Source of the DNA: Eucalyptus grandis
Taxonomy: Eukaryota > Streptophyta > Magnoliopsida > Myrtales > Myrtaceae
DNA length: 64,000 nucleotides
Assembly: GCF_016545825.1 (NCBI RefSeq)
Contig: NC_052619.1
Span: forward strand, 36,309,803 to 36,373,802
Direction: 5' to 3'
Part shown: one piece after another, positions 37,901 to 51,400 of the stretch
How the letters are laid out: each line of letters starts with the position of its first letter
How positions within the stretch are numbered: position 1 is the stretch's first letter
Position numbers and translations under genes: made by a program
Notes under the pieces: model-generated
The model's database searches: none
What the model was told of the DNA's origin: nothing
What the model saw: only the letters and a program-made list of their open reading frames with translations

Positions 37901-40900
37901 AACCCAGATAGAAGGAAGAGATGGAACCGGTGGGGTCTGAACTTCCATCAATAAGGCAAAATCCCACTGCGTAAAGATTAACGGCATAGTGTATTTCGGA
38001 TACCATCCGATTTAGACCAAGTTTTCAAAACACAAACAGAATGTTGTGAGGGTCATTTTGCAAATATCAGGGAAGTGAGGAGCAATTATTCTCTGTTTCT
38101 CTCTCGCCCCCTCCTCCCCCAACAATGCCCAATCCATGCATTCATGCACATATGAAAACACAAGAGCAAGGATTCAAAGCAGCAGCATGCTCTCCTTCGG
38201 AAGCTTTGTTGTTTAAAAAAAAATTCACATCTGATTCGCAAATTGGACAAGAAGGCATCATGTCCATCTGAGCTTAAAAACCAAAAGACTCAAAACATTA
38301 AGGCAAGGAAAAAGCTGCAATTGGTCAGATACCAATTCTAATGGGAAGTAAGAGCTATTATGGCCATTAAATGTGTCACATGTTGCTTTTACAATGAGAT
38401 GATGGTCAATATTTTTCCTACATCAGTGACTGCCAACAGTGCCAGCACCTTGTCTGAATCTATACATGGTTTGGACTTATTCATGCCATCAATCAGATAT
38501 TAATGCCATTTAAAAGATTGCAACAAAACATACCTAGATTTTCTTGCAGTTTCTTGATCATCTGTCACTACTCCATCAGCTTTCAGTTTCTTAGTGATTT
38601 CTGCAGCCCTTGCAGCTGCTAACTCTGCAGCAGACTTCATAGATGCAGCCTTATTAGCAGCCTGCTGTGCAGCCATACTTTGCTGCATTAGCAATGCCTG
38701 TTGGAATTGCATCTGTTGCATGGCAACTGCTTGCTGCATCATCATTGGGAGAGACGATGAACCAAGATTAGACATAGCTGGTTTTTGGGGAAGTGATTTT
38801 GCCATTTCAACATTCAGCGGCCGACCACCAACATCCATATTATTCAATGCTAAAGCAGCAGTTGCTTCTTCTGGTTTGGAATACTCTATGTAAGCAAAAT
38901 GCTTCGAATCTGATATAGTACATTCTATGACCGTACCACAGAAGCCAAAGAGTTGTTTCAGCTGGTCCAATGTGAGAAGTGGACTGAGATTGCTAACTTG
39001 CAATGTTCGCTTCAATGCATCACCTTTTACATCCTTGTCCGATGAGCCTTACAAGAAAAGCAACACAAAACTATATAAGCTTACTAAAACGATAAGATCA
39101 ATCAACGGAAGTAACCAAGTTACAATCACTGCTATACAACACCAAATGCACCCTATAATGATGGTAAACACAGAATAAACACTAGTAATACACTCTGTTC
39201 ACAGGGTAAAAAAGAAATAAAGATGGACAAGATACCAGTCGAATCCTTTGCTGACTGGGTCTGTGCCTGAACTTGTGCTGCATGGGCTTGCAGTGCCTGT
39301 GCAGCAACAATTGCCTGAGCAGCAGCCATTGCTGCTGCTGAAGGTGCCATAGGTGCCTGACTGAGTGTTCCCATGGTGGTCGTCGCAGCTAACGCAGTCA
39401 TCAGCAAATTATGAGGTGGGTGATTCAACTTGCAATCAGTATTGGCACATCGACCTGCTAAATACTCTCTACAGATTTCCCCAAGAGATGCTCCAACACC
39501 AGGTAATATACAACCTCCTGAGGCACCTGATATGATGCCAGGAATCATTCCCATTAATCCTGGAAATGCACCTGAAACTGAACCGGTATAGTTTGGCATG
39601 TTGGGCATTGTTTGGTTAACTAAATTAGGAAATGGGGAAGCAGGAGCCACACCCAGCAATCCTCCAGTAGAAGTACCTGCAAGAACCATAAGCAGAAGAG
39701 TTTTCAATAAGAACAGCTCTCTAGTGGCAGACTTAGGATTTGATACATTTGGGGAACGAGGCCCCAGTAAAATTCCCAAAAACTGTGTCTAATAACTTAA
39801 CTTGTTTGGAAAGATGTTGAAGGAAAAAGTCACGGAAGGAAATGCAATTAGCAAATATACTAAATGATCTTGTTATTCTCATTTCGGTCACAAAACCAAA
39901 AGGGTAAACGGATGGATATAATGGTGCATTTTCTACTTCCCTCCATGTCACCCATTTTTGAGTGAATATTTTGTGGGCCTCAAGGAAATGCTTCCTTCTT
40001 GTTTCTCTCAATATCCTTCTTAATCATCCAGTCAAACAAGGGAAGCATTCCCCAACCTTTTCATTTATCTCCATTTCCTCCCAACCAAAGATAGGATAAA
40101 GCTTTAGCTCAACCAGCATACCAATCAAAACACGCATTGAGATTGTGCACGGCATCACAGATAAAATTACATGAGACATGCTTTCCAAACTTGAGTACTT
40201 TCTTTTATACAATTGCACATCTACCCCAAATAAAACGCATTAAATACAAATCAGTACTCTATTTTCTATCAGTAACAAAACATTTATTACATTTTAGAGT
40301 TGGCCATATTAAGTTATGCTTTTCATCACTCAAATTTTAGAAACTCAATTTGCATGTTAATCGACAAATAAAACTTCATATTAACTGCATGTTCTTCAAC
40401 TTGAAAGGTTCATTATCCATCTTTTCCAGCAATTCCATCAATATGAGTTTCATGGCAAAACATCATACTCTTGTTCTGGAAATTGAAACAAGAAATTTCA
40501 CGATCATGCCCCAGCCTCTTCTCTATTGTCAAGAGATATGACAAAGCCAAGAGAAAATTAAAAGTAACCATACTCATATTAAGGAAAAGAAACATCTTTG
40601 AGCTCGTTCGATAAAAACAATAAAAATTCCACGAGAATATATAAGAGCATGCAAATTCTTTTTGTGTTCACATCAACAATAATTTTCTTAGGTTAACCAG
40701 TTGTTGAGAAGATGTTATAATGAACAAAGTTTATATGATTGCTAAGTCAATCATCAATTTCTAATTCTCTAAATCTAAATTTACTAGCATCATAACATTC
40801 TTTTGGTGACAGAGAGAGTGATGCAAAGCAACATCAACACTTTGACATTTGACAGTGTGTGGAAGGAAATATCATAGAACAACTCTAACTGCTGCAAGCT

Positions 40901-42647
40901 TGGACATGATATTCGAATGAACTTGTAAAACATACACTAATCTCCTTAATCCAAGAATAAGAGATCTCAGACATAAAATCAGTCAATAATTAATTCTATC
41001 ATGTACGAATCCCCAAAAAAATCCCAAAAGGCTAGTTTAGAAAAAACCCAAATGATCCATTTGCATAGGCAGCAAGCTTCTACCTGGGCCAGCAGTTGGC
41101 TCAAAGAACTACATAGTAAAATTCCTTTTGTACTTCTCATTCTTAAGCTTTGCCTTTGTTACAATATGATGGTCTTTCTATCTCCCCTTCCAAATTTCTT
41201 TTCAACTATCATGTTTTTAGTTAACTATATTGGATCTATGCTTTGAGGAGAGAGAAGAAAAGAATCCTCCATCAAATCTTGCATTCTAGATGTGTTCTGG
41301 GAAGACCTGCATAGTTCCCATCACATCCCCTTTTCAATCCTCAGTGGCTATTGACTCGAAAGAAGCAAATGATTAAGTACTCCTTTCAATTCCACTTTGA
41401 GTGAAGTCTACAATGAAATTAATGGCATCAGATGGCCTGCTAAAATTACGCATCCTCTGACAGTGGCAGAAACATAAAGAATAAAAAAATAAGTAAATAA
41501 ATTAACTTTTTGCAGCACCTTTTCCTTCTTTTGGCTATGTAACCATCGTGCTTCATTATAACTTAGACTAAGAAGAATTCCAGGGGAACTAGCCCATGAA
41601 AGTGTATATCAGCTTCCAAAGCCAGGAAAGACAAACAAGACAAAAAGCAGCAACACAAAAAAAATAAGTACAAGATAATAATAAGACAAACATTGAGTGG
41701 TCCAAACTATTGATCAGACCACTCAAAATTCCGAATTAAATTTCTGGCAACACACTTCTTACTTCAAACTCTACAGCCCTTCATCAGTTCTTCATTAAAT
41801 ATTATTGCTCATACTGAACTACTTCTCTTCTGAAGATACAAGTTTTCATGCTTTAAATATGATACAAAGGAGGCTTAGACTAGTATGTCTGCCGAGATAT
41901 CAAGCTCTGACAAATTTCAACCGAAATAGCAGTTTATGAAATTATGAAAAGGGAATCGATAAGCTCTATCAATAGTACTAAGGGTTAAACAAGAGATCTA
42001 ATGATAATACAGAAAGTCCAAAGCATTGAAATAGAGATGGAATGGTGAAAAGTAGTCAAGAGTTTAAACTCGATTAGTAAAATAAGACATGAAAATTTGT
42101 AATGCCACCAAAGAACTGTACCTCCGCTGAAGAAAACTGGAAATGGGCTACCCATGATAGCTTTTCCATTACATTCAATGTGGACCATGTAATTTCCTCT
42201 TTTTGGCACCACATAAGTGACAGTGTAAGTCCCATCACCCATGTCCTTCACAATTCCTTCTTGCTCTGTTCCCCCTACACCCACGCCGGGCACCACCTTC
42301 ACCTTGATCTGAGCACCACCATTAGGCACTTTCCTCCCATCCACATCCTTTGTGACGACCATAAAAGAAGACGGTGCGCATGCCGTCCCGCCAGCAATTC
42401 CCATCCCAGCAGCCATGCATTTGGTAGGGTCAACGGGTCCAATCGGCTTGTGGGCCAAATGCTCAGCTTCCTCAGACTCGCTATCCGAAGAAGCCTGCTC
42501 CTTTTCATGGATCTTCTCCACATCTTTGAACGTAGCTTCGAACGCGGCCTTTGCAGCCGCTGCTTTCTCTGCCTCGCTCTTCAGCTTAGCCTCTTCGGCT
42601 TGCTTCATCCAAACAGGCTTAGCAACAGCGTTATTACGATCCGCCAT
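34991..42647 (-). CDS. IRR: RS-domain RNA-binding protein with filamin-like fold, CCCH finger and RRM (IRR-like)
   Basis: Four coding exons: 42647-42122, 39676-39236, 39047-38534 and 36440-34991. All junctions are GT/AG (donors GGAG|GTACAG, ACTG|GTATCT, CTAG|GTATGT; acceptors TTGCAG|GTAC, TGTAAG|GCTC, TTGCAG|GTCT) with phases 1, 1 and 2, giving 976 residues. Residues about 88-174 form a filamin-type repeat ending GSPFPVFFS; a CCCH finger (C-x7-C-x4-C-x3-H) lies at 244-261; Ala/Gln-rich stretches follow; an RRM spans about 337-408 with LQVSNL and KHFAYIEY as RNP2 and RNP1; exon 4 encodes a long RS domain with several RSRS...E.KH repeats. The order and length match Arabidopsis At3g23900 (about 990 residues). 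That protein, IRR, is reported to control splicing of defence transcripts in Pep signalling and to act in the nucleus (from memory of the literature). Start is the first ATG after a 5'-UTR intron acceptor. Confidence 0.9.
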
Positions 42648-42653
42648 TGAGAC

Positions 42654-43106
42654 CTACAGTCCAAAAACTCCCCAACTTAACGCAAAACCCACGAAAGATA
42701 CCGCAAAATAACGAAGCCTCCCTCAATCTAATCCCGACCACGATCAAATTCAAGCTATCCAAACGAAAAGACTTAAAAACCTCAAAGATCTCAAAAGGGT
42801 CGCCGACAATGAACCCTAGCAACCACGAACTTCGACTTTTTCTTTCCCACCGGCGTGCTCCTACCCGATACGACCCACGAATCGACACGCGCGAGCATCG
42901 GGACGACGGCGTCGGGAACCACCGCGCGGATCGATCGGGATCGATTCGAAACACGTTCGGATTCGCGACAGCATGGTCGTCGGGGATGATGGAAATTAGG
43001 GGGTTGGGGGGATCGAGCAGGCGTGCGCGAGAATGCGCGCGAGGTGTTCGATCAGACGACGAGCGAGAAAAGAGCGAAGAGCGAGGGCGAGAGGGAGGGA
43101 GTTTAC
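42654..43106 (-). other. 5'-UTR intron of the IRR-like gene
   Basis: On the minus strand GTCAG|GTAAAC gives a donor at 43106 and CTGTAG|GTCTCAATGG an acceptor at 42654. The intron ends six bases before the ATG. Leader introns often raise expression of plant housekeeping genes; that role is inferred. Confidence 0.6.
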
Positions 43107-43193
43107 CTGACTGGCCGACGGCAGCGCTTGGGTTGGAGGGGGCGCTCGACGGTGGATAAGGGGGAAGTGGGCGAGAAAACCGGGTTGGCCCTC

Positions 43194-43201
43194 CTTATAT
43201 A
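43194..43201 (-). promoter_or_regulatory. TATA box of the IRR-like gene
   Basis: TATATAAG on the minus strand, about 90 bases upstream of the leader-intron donor, predicts a start near 43165 and a short GC-rich first leader exon. Confidence 0.55.
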
Positions 43202-44199
43202 TGAACACCTTGGACGAAAGGTCAAGGGCTTGTGTAAGCCTAGGCATACTCGCCATGGAATTCGTTTGACTTTTAGGAAAAAAGTATTGATTATGCATAA
43301 CACGAGTCCCGTTCACTTGAATAGGCTCCAATTCTTTCATCGGAAGTAGCAAATGCTCTACTCGAGTGTACCCGAGGGGGTTGTGAGAGAGATCCCGGGG
43401 AGTGATGGCCATGTCGGAGTAGAGGAAAAGATGGGCAGGTAAGAGAGACGAGGTTCGATAATGGTGAGGTCGTGTGGACCTGAATGAGGGTGAGAACTTT
43501 GAAATTTCAATTGAACGCATCGGCTAGGTTCGAAGCCATCTGAGGTTTCTGTTTGCTCGGCGAATCTGAACTCCGGGGAAGCAACCCCTTATGACCTCGA
43601 GTTGTTATTTATGTCCATCCGTGGCATTTATAATGTTTAATTGCTTCATTAAATGAGCGACATGATGTTGCCGAGGGGCTTTCAAGAAGTTCCTCCTATC
43701 TGTCTCTCTCTCTCTCTCCCCTTTTCGCTACACATGACTTCAAATTTTTATTCTCAATTATTTAGTATTATTATAGTACCGCATCATTAACTAATGTGAC
43801 AGATACTTATCTACTTAGATCTACTTGTAAATTGACACATATTCATGTTCATTGACTCGTAATCAATTGAAAAAAAAATAAATAAATAAATAAAATAAAA
43901 TAAAAAGAGTTTTCTCTCTTCCTCCTCCCTCCATAACCATCGCCTTGCCCCATAGAGGTGGCAATATAGATCGAAAACCTAATTTTCAATTCAATTTTAG
44001 GGAAACCAAGTTGTATACGAGTCATCTAAAGTTTCTACAACAACTCGAAATGAGTTTAAAACATCAAAGCCCAACACTATGCAAATCTTTGTGGGTTTGC
44101 ACTCTTATTCAACCTATCTTAATCACTAGCTCAAGTTAATGTATTTACGTGAATAAATAAAGACAAAATAAAAAAAGAGAATAGTTGTGCTTCTCTATT
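43202..44199. other. Intergenic DNA upstream of the IRR-like gene
   Basis: No gene seen. A (TC)n microsatellite lies at 43703-43718 and a short AATA-rich run near 43875-43905. Confidence 0.4.
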
Positions 44200-45940
44200 C
44201 ATAAAATTCTAAACGCAAGTGAATGTGTTGGACAGGTAATATAATAATAAGAAAGAGTATCATCCTAAAGAGATCGATGATTAATAAACTAATTAAATAA
44301 TAAAGTAGATTAATTCTAAAATTTATCTAACATATCAAAATATAATTGCGAATAAATTAAAAACAAAATTTGGAGACTAAATGTAGTAAATCAATTAGAG
44401 CATCCGATTTCACTATAATCATTATATATGAATTTCAGATTGTTATTGGTACAAGAACGATATCAAACATGTAATAGCGGAATTTCATAATCTATTTACT
44501 ATCATATCTCTAGGTATAGCAAATCTATTCAGTTTATTAACCCACTATACTTCTATGTGAATTAAAATAAACATAAGTGCATTAAAATATGAACATTCAA
44601 TGAGTTTTTTAAATCACCTCATTACTGAAAGCTACACAAATAATGCGGTATATCTCTATCCACGTTTAATTCATGGTTATATATTATAATGAGCAATTAC
44701 ATATTATCACTTCTCAGTTTCAAACATGCACATCAGACCATTCAAGTGGTAGCCAGCCACTCAAAAGTATTATATACACTAATATATAACTCACATAAAT
44801 GAAATCAATTATAAAACATAAGAATTAGGGAAAAGTACCAAAACAGTCATAGACCTTTTGTATTAGTACCAATTCAGTCATAAACTTTTCAATTTGACCA
44901 ATTTAGTCCTAAATATTTTCATATCGGTATCAATTCAGTCTATCCGGCTAATTTAAGCCGGAAATTGCTAATGTGGCCACCGGTGATCTTATGTGGCGTC
45001 ATGTGGACAAATTTTATAATTTTTTCCTTTTTTTAAATTTTCTCCTTAGCCCTTGGCCGGCGAGGTCACCGGTTGCCAGCTGACCGACCATCGCCGGCCA
45101 CTAGCGAGGGCCTAGGGCCCCTCGCCCCGACCAACCTGTGGCCGTTGATGGTCGGCCGGCCGACGACCTCGCTGGCCAAGGGCTAAGGAGAAAAGAAAAA
45201 TAAATAAAAAAGAGAATAAAATAATTTAAAAATCTGAAAAAAAATAAAAAATAAAAAAATTATAAATTTGTCCACGTGGCGCCACATAAGACCGCCAGCA
45301 GCCACATCAGCAATTTTCAGCTTAAATTAACCGGATAGACTGAATTTGTATTAATATGAAAATGTTTAGAACTAAATTGGTTTAATTGAAAAGTTTATGA
45401 TTGACCTAGTACAAATACAAAAAGTTTAGGACTGTTTTGGTACTTTTTCATAAAAATCATAAAATTTACATCATCATGATTAGGCTATATTGTAGCCCTA
45501 ATAAAAGAAAATTAGAACATAATAGAAGAAGAAATAAAAATATAAATCAAACCCAGCATCTTGAATCAAAGAACAATGATTCTGTCATCATTTTTATCTT
45601 TTTTTCAAAATATTTGAAAAATTCACATACAATAAAAAGCAATCTAACAAAACTTAGCTATCCCCTCAGGCTCTCAATTTTCTCCTATTTATAGGATATA
45701 TCCAAGATATCATTAGGGAACAAAATCAAGGATTCCCTGATTTGATATCCATTTTCCACTGCTTTTTTTATTTGAATTCTTAATTTTTGTCATTTTTTTC
45801 CTTATCTTCTCAATATCTCATTATTTTGCATAAATAAGGAAATCCAAATAATCAAAAGGAAATCAAAATATTTTCTCATAGATATTGCATTAGGTGTTGC
45901 CTAAAATAGGTAAAATAACTCTATTCTTATAGAGTTATCA
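44200..45940 (-). repeat. 3' LTR of the Athila-like element, interrupted by a MITE
   Basis: It matches 53662-54818 over TAAAATTCTAAACGCAAGTG, AATTAATAAACTAATTAAAT and CTTATAGAGTTATCA. The minus-strand start is TGATAACTC. The outer end reads CATAAAATTC where the 5' LTR has TGTAAAATTC. It is longer than the 5' LTR because of the 624-bp insertion at 44826-45449. Confidence 0.9.
44826..45449. mobile_element. MITE with about 170-bp inverted repeats and GC-rich core, in the LTR
   Basis: Ends are TAGGGAAAAGTACCAAAACA and, reversed, AAAAAGTACCAAAACAGTCC. Arms continue inverted as far as ACATAAGACCGCC/GGTGATCTTATGT. Target duplications CATAAGAAT (44817-44825) and CATAAAAAT (45450-45458) agree at 8 of 9. 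The 5' LTR has the single unoccupied CATAAAAAT at 54302-54310. The core at about 45050-45185 is itself partly palindromic with GGCCGGCGAGG and CCTCGCTGGCCAAGG. No coding capacity. Confidence 0.9.
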
Positions 45941-45951
45941 AACCCCCAAAC
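45941..45951 (-). other. Polypurine tract of the Athila-like element
   Basis: The minus strand reads GTTTGGGGGTT directly before the LTR start TGATAACTC, the expected place and composition of the plus-strand primer. Confidence 0.7.
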
Positions 45952-47484
45952 TTAACATTTTGCTAGTCCTCGAGCAAAATCAACACATAACACATACTCA
46001 AGCTAACAACCTTCTCCATGACATCTTTCCATAATTGCTCAAATTCACAATTCAAAGAAAAACACAAATTTCATCCAAACATTGAAATTGACTTATAAGT
46101 TAAGACCAATTCTAACTATGTGATACAAGTGTGTGTGTGTGAGTCCTCATTTTTCTTTTTGAATTATATGCAATATAAATATATTCACATTAATATGCAA
46201 CCTCTAAAAAAAATCTCAATAATTATGACCAAATCTTATAGGTTTGCTTTTCATTTCTCTCTCCACTAATGTAAGCTAATTATCCAACCAAAAATCAATA
46301 TGACTTTTCTCGGTTTGTAATGTAAGACTGGGCTAAATGTGAGATAGATGTAATTTAAAGCTCAAATCATTCATCAACATGTTGATTTCTAAGATCTAAT
46401 TAGAGCCAATGTCACTGTCTAATTTCACTCATTCAAGATAATTTTTTTGCCAACATATATCATCATTCCTTTTTCTTTCTTTCTTTTTTGAATTGCTTTA
46501 TGGTGGAGTTTTTCCTAAAGTCCCTCCTAATATAACATGAAAATTTCCAACCTATTGATCATCTCAAAGGCTTACTTAATTGAAAGTTGGATAGGGAACC
46601 ATACAAGCAATTTTTTTTTTTGATAATACACCCCAAACAACTATAGCAATCACTTCTTCTTTTTTCATATTCCATCATTCCTCCCAAATTTCTATTAAGC
46701 TCAATTAATTTTTTTATCCAAAAAAAAAAAAATCAACATGTTCATAGGGCATAAGACAATGATATAATTTGATAACGGCTAGGCTAAATAAATATGAGTG
46801 CTAATGAAAAATTGGGTAATAATTAAGGCTCAACGGGGTAACTAGGGATAAATAAACAGGGTTAGCTTAAAAGGCTCAATAGATCAAAAAATTGCTTAAA
46901 TCATTTTCTTAGTTAGATTAGCTTATGATTTCGCCTTAAGAGAAAATCAAACAAATTCTAAGATTTTTGTGAAATCTAAGACACGTACTTCACATCAATG
47001 TTTAAGGACTTTTAGTACTCAATAAGTAGATTAACATAATTAGAATTAAAATTAACTCACACATTAATTGCAAGTTTAAATAAAATTTAAATTTTTCTAA
47101 GAATCGTAAAAATTCACAACCAAGAATGTAATCATGATAAATAAATAAATAAAAATAGATTTAGCTAAAATTTTTGTCTCCCCCCAAACTTGAATGAAGC
47201 AGTGTCCTCAATGCGAATAATAGAATTAGGAAAAAGAGAAATCACCTGGTTGTAGGATAAGTTTATAGATAACCTCGATGATTAAACTCTTGAAACGTCC
47301 CTAAAAAATTAACTTAGATAAAACAGAGAAAAGTTAATCTTTTTTTTTTTTTTTTTTTTTGCAAAACATAAACTTAATAATAAATAAATAAATAAAAGCA
47401 TAATTAAAATGCTTGTGTTGCCTCCCAAGAAGCGCATGTTTTATAGTTTTCAGCCAAACTATCTCAAATGTCACTATTCCAAAG

Positions 47485-48493
47485 GATGAAATTCAATGGT
47501 GGTCTTCTGCTTGTTGTAACTACTTTCAAAGTAGGGCTTTAAACATTGATTGTTCACTTTGAATGTGTCCTCAGTATCATGCGTAACTTCAACTGTTCCG
47601 TATGGGAATACTTGTGTAACTGTAAAATGACCAAACCATCAAGACCGCAACTTTTCTGAAAAAAGTTTAAGACAAGAGTTATAAAATAAGACTTTTTGAC
47701 CAATTTTGAACTATCTTCTAAATATATGCTTATCATACCACCTTTTTGTATGCTCCTTGTATAACTTAGAATTTTCATAGGTCTCATTGCAAAATTCCTC
47801 CAATTTATTCAGTTGTAATAATCTTTCTTCACCTGTAGACTACATGTCAAAATTCAAAAATTTCAATACCCAATATGATTTATGCTCTAATTCCACTAAC
47901 AAGTGACAAGTTTTCCTAAACACTAGCCTAAAAGGAGAGATCCTAATTGGAGTTTTTAACATTGTCTTAAAGGCCCAAAGTGCATCATCAAGTTTTATTG
48001 ACCAATCTTTCTTAGAAGCATTTACTGTTTTTTCTAAAATTCTCTTGACTTCCTTATTTGAAATCTCTACTTGATCACTAGTTTGAGGATGATAAGAGAT
48101 TGCAACCTTATGCGTGACTCCATACTTACTTAAAAGTGTTTCAAATTATTTGTTGTAAAAATGTGTCCCCCCATCACTTATGATTGCCTTAGGAATGCTG
48201 AATTAGATTAAAATATTTTTCTTCAAGAATTTGATCACAACCTTAGCATTATTCGTCGGTAATACTACAGTTTCTACTCACTTAAATACATACTCCGCAG
48301 CTACTAAAATGTATAAATTTTCATGAGGTGTAAAGAGTTCCATAAAGTCAATACATCAAACATTAAATAATTCACACACAATAATATTATTTAAAGATAT
48401 CTCATTTTTTCTTGAAATATTTCCAATTCTTTGATACCTATCACATAAAACTACATATGAATATGCATTTTTAAAAAGTGTGGGCCAATAAAA
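47485..48493 (-). pseudogene. Integrase fragment of the Athila-like element
   Basis: The minus strand encodes, with several stops, FYWPTLFKNAYSYV, a CDRYQRIGNISR segment, a CIDFME segment (first acidic residue), IISDGGTHFYN (second), [10 protein letters not shown] (third), [15 protein letters not shown] and a C-terminal YNSCLKLF...FTVTQVFPYG. These are the core and C-terminal parts of Ty3/gypsy integrase. The zinc-binding N terminus is cut off at 48494 by the nested element. Confidence 0.85.
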
Positions 48494-51400
48494 GAGGTAC
48501 GGACACCTGGGGTACCAAAACTTGGCACGAAGGGATACTTAAGTGCCAAAAGTTTGAAAAGTGACACTTAAGTGTCAAAATCAGAGCAAAATGGATCACT
48601 TAAATACTAATCCGGCCAAAATTCGACCAAAATGCAGACGTGGAATTTTCCAATGACATGCTTAACCAATGTGGCAATTTAAAAAAAAAAAAAAAAAAGC
48701 ACACGTGGATGAGGAAAATTACATCGCCCCATCCACTTTGCCTTGACCAAGCTAAACGACGTTTTTCCTTAGTGCTAAACGACGTCATTTATCTTGCTTA
48801 GGGTTTAACCGATCGTTGCTCGCATTCACACCAGATCTGACGTCCTCTCCATCGTCGTTCATAGCTCGCCGTTCACAGGTCGCCGTTCGCAGGTCATCAC
48901 TCACTGTTGTCACTCATCGTCGTCACTTGCCGTCGTCTCTCACCATCTCGCTCGCTCAGGTTTGTTCTCTTCATCTCCCCTGTGGTGAAATTAGGGCTCC
49001 AACTTGTTCATTAGGACTCCAACTTGAAATTTGGGGGTCGACTGGGAAATCTTGGGCTTGAATGGTATTGATGTGAGATTTGGGGCTCAGATGTGGTGCT
49101 AGAACCCTATTGGGGGTTCGGATTGACAGTTTATGATCGGCCTCAAAATGTAGGGCTCAGCGTAAGGCTCAGCGAGGGGAAAATTAAGGTTCAGATGTGG
49201 TGCTGGGTACTGTGATGTGTGACTTAGGGCTCGGATGTGGAATTGTGATGTGCGAAAGTAATTTGTAGGGGTCAAATGTGAAATGTGATGTGCGATGGTG
49301 ATTGTTAGGGTTCGGAGTAGTTAACGTGGGGACTTCTGATTAATTTTTTTTTAATTGCAGTGTTGAAATTAATGTTATGAGGACCCATGCTAATCTGGGG
49401 AACCTCTCCATATTTTAAGGGAATGCGACATAATCAAAGTAGTTGTTGGGTGAGGACTTCTATTTGTCCTGAGGGCATCTTTCCAATCAATAATAGCTGT
49501 CGTTTGACTTGTGCATCTTTTCTCTCTTTCTTATCTTTTCTATAATAAAGAGTGTAGGGACCTCCACATGTAATTGTCTGTTGTCCTTTGTGTATGCGGT
49601 CCCAAAAGTTAATTGTATTTTTTTTCCTCTTTTTGTTGTAGAAATAGCTCATGATAAGGACTATGTTGCTGTCATTGTTTACTACGATGGGGATTTTGCG
49701 ATTGGTGAGGATGAATGGGAGTATGAGAGGGGGGGAATGAGAGTACTATCTTTGTAGATATAAAGAAGGCATCTTATATTAGATTTGTTAGGGATATAGT
49801 GACATATTTGTCTTGTAAAGTACAAAAGTTGTTGTACTGTGTTTCTGGGAAAGGCTTAAGAGATGGTTTGAGAACTTTAGAAGATGATAATGGTTTTAGG
49901 GATATTCTATATCATTATCTTCATGGCGAAGAGGGAAAAGTACATGTTGAATACAATAGTGATAGTGAGAACGAAGATGATGATAGAGATAGCACCCAAG
50001 TAAGAGAAGTAGGAGATGGTATTCAAGTTAATACTGAGGTTATGGATGAAGGAGGGTATAATAGACAAGACGGGGAAGAGACGGGCGTAGATGCTGTTCA
50101 CCAGAGTGATGGTGACATGGGTGATATCACCATCACTGAATTAAGATTGTGAAGTAGCTGAATCCAATGATGGTGATGATGACGATGAAGGGTTGGCTGC
50201 TGAAAATTTCTTAATCTCAAGTGATTATGACAACGAGGAGCTTACATAGTCAAGGGAAAAACAAAGTGATTTTTGTCAGACAGATTTGCAACTTTGCAAA
50301 TAGCTGATGAAGTTCCAAACAGAGATGAAGGCATTGCAGATGCTGCTGGTGTTAGTAGCTAGGAGACAGATTATGAAGAAAGCATTGAGACTGCTACTTC
50401 CGAGGATGAGCTTGAAGAAAATCAAGGAGCTGTGCGTAGAAGAAAAAATAAGTTTCTTTCTTATGATCCATCCGTTGCCTCTCCTACTTTGTTAGTAGGT
50501 ATGAAATTCTAAGATGCGAAACAATTTAGGGAATATATACTGAAGAACTCCATCGCTGCACAAAGAAATATTGACTTCATTAGAAACACTAAGAACTTTG
50601 TAAAAGCTAGGTGTTCGCAGCAAAATTGTCCATGGAAGATTTACGGTGCGTTTGTTAAGAGGAGTGGGTCTTTCCAGATTAAAGCCTACCAAGAGAAACA
50701 CACTTATTCCATTAATTTTCAAAACAAAATGGTAACAAGTGCATGGTTGTCCAAACACTTCTTTCATCTGATCAAACTGATGCCTAAGGTAAAAAGTACT
50801 AACTTTAGGATGCTGGTGAAGGAGCTGTATGCATCAATGTATCTAGGAATCAATGCAAAAGATCAAAGAAAAATATGATAAAGATACTTATTGGTCAATA
50901 TGGCAAGGAATATGGGTAGATGTGGGAGTATACTTGAAAGTGTAGGCTGCAAAACTCTTCAAGTAGAGTGTATGTAGATGTGGTAAAGAGGTCATTTCTT
51001 GATAGTGGAACCAAGTTCAATAAGTTCTATGTGTGCTTTGATGCATGCAAACGAGGATTTTTTAGCTAGTGTAGACGGATTATAGGATTGGATTGCTGTT
51101 TTTTGAAGGGCTTGTGCAAGGGAGAATTGTTGGTGGCGATTGGAAGAGATGCGAATAACCAAAAGTTTCTACTAGCTTGGGCTGTTGTAAGGATTGAGAA
51201 CAAGGACAGTTGGTCTTGGTTCTTGAAAAATTTGATGACTGACTTAGAGATAACAAACGGGGAAGGGTGGACGTTCATGAGCGACCAAGGTAATGCTTGC
51301 TTTTTGAAAAATTAATCAGTTGTTTGCTTTGTAATATTAACATGTTATTTGCTTACAATTCTTACTTTGAGTTATTGAAGGAATTGGTTTCGGCAGTAGT

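Noticed and set aside
42102..43520. Plus- and minus-strand frames around the IRR-like first exon and leader
   Set aside because: They overlap the filamin-like coding exon in other frames or cover the GC-rich leader and promoter; no domain or conservation is visible.
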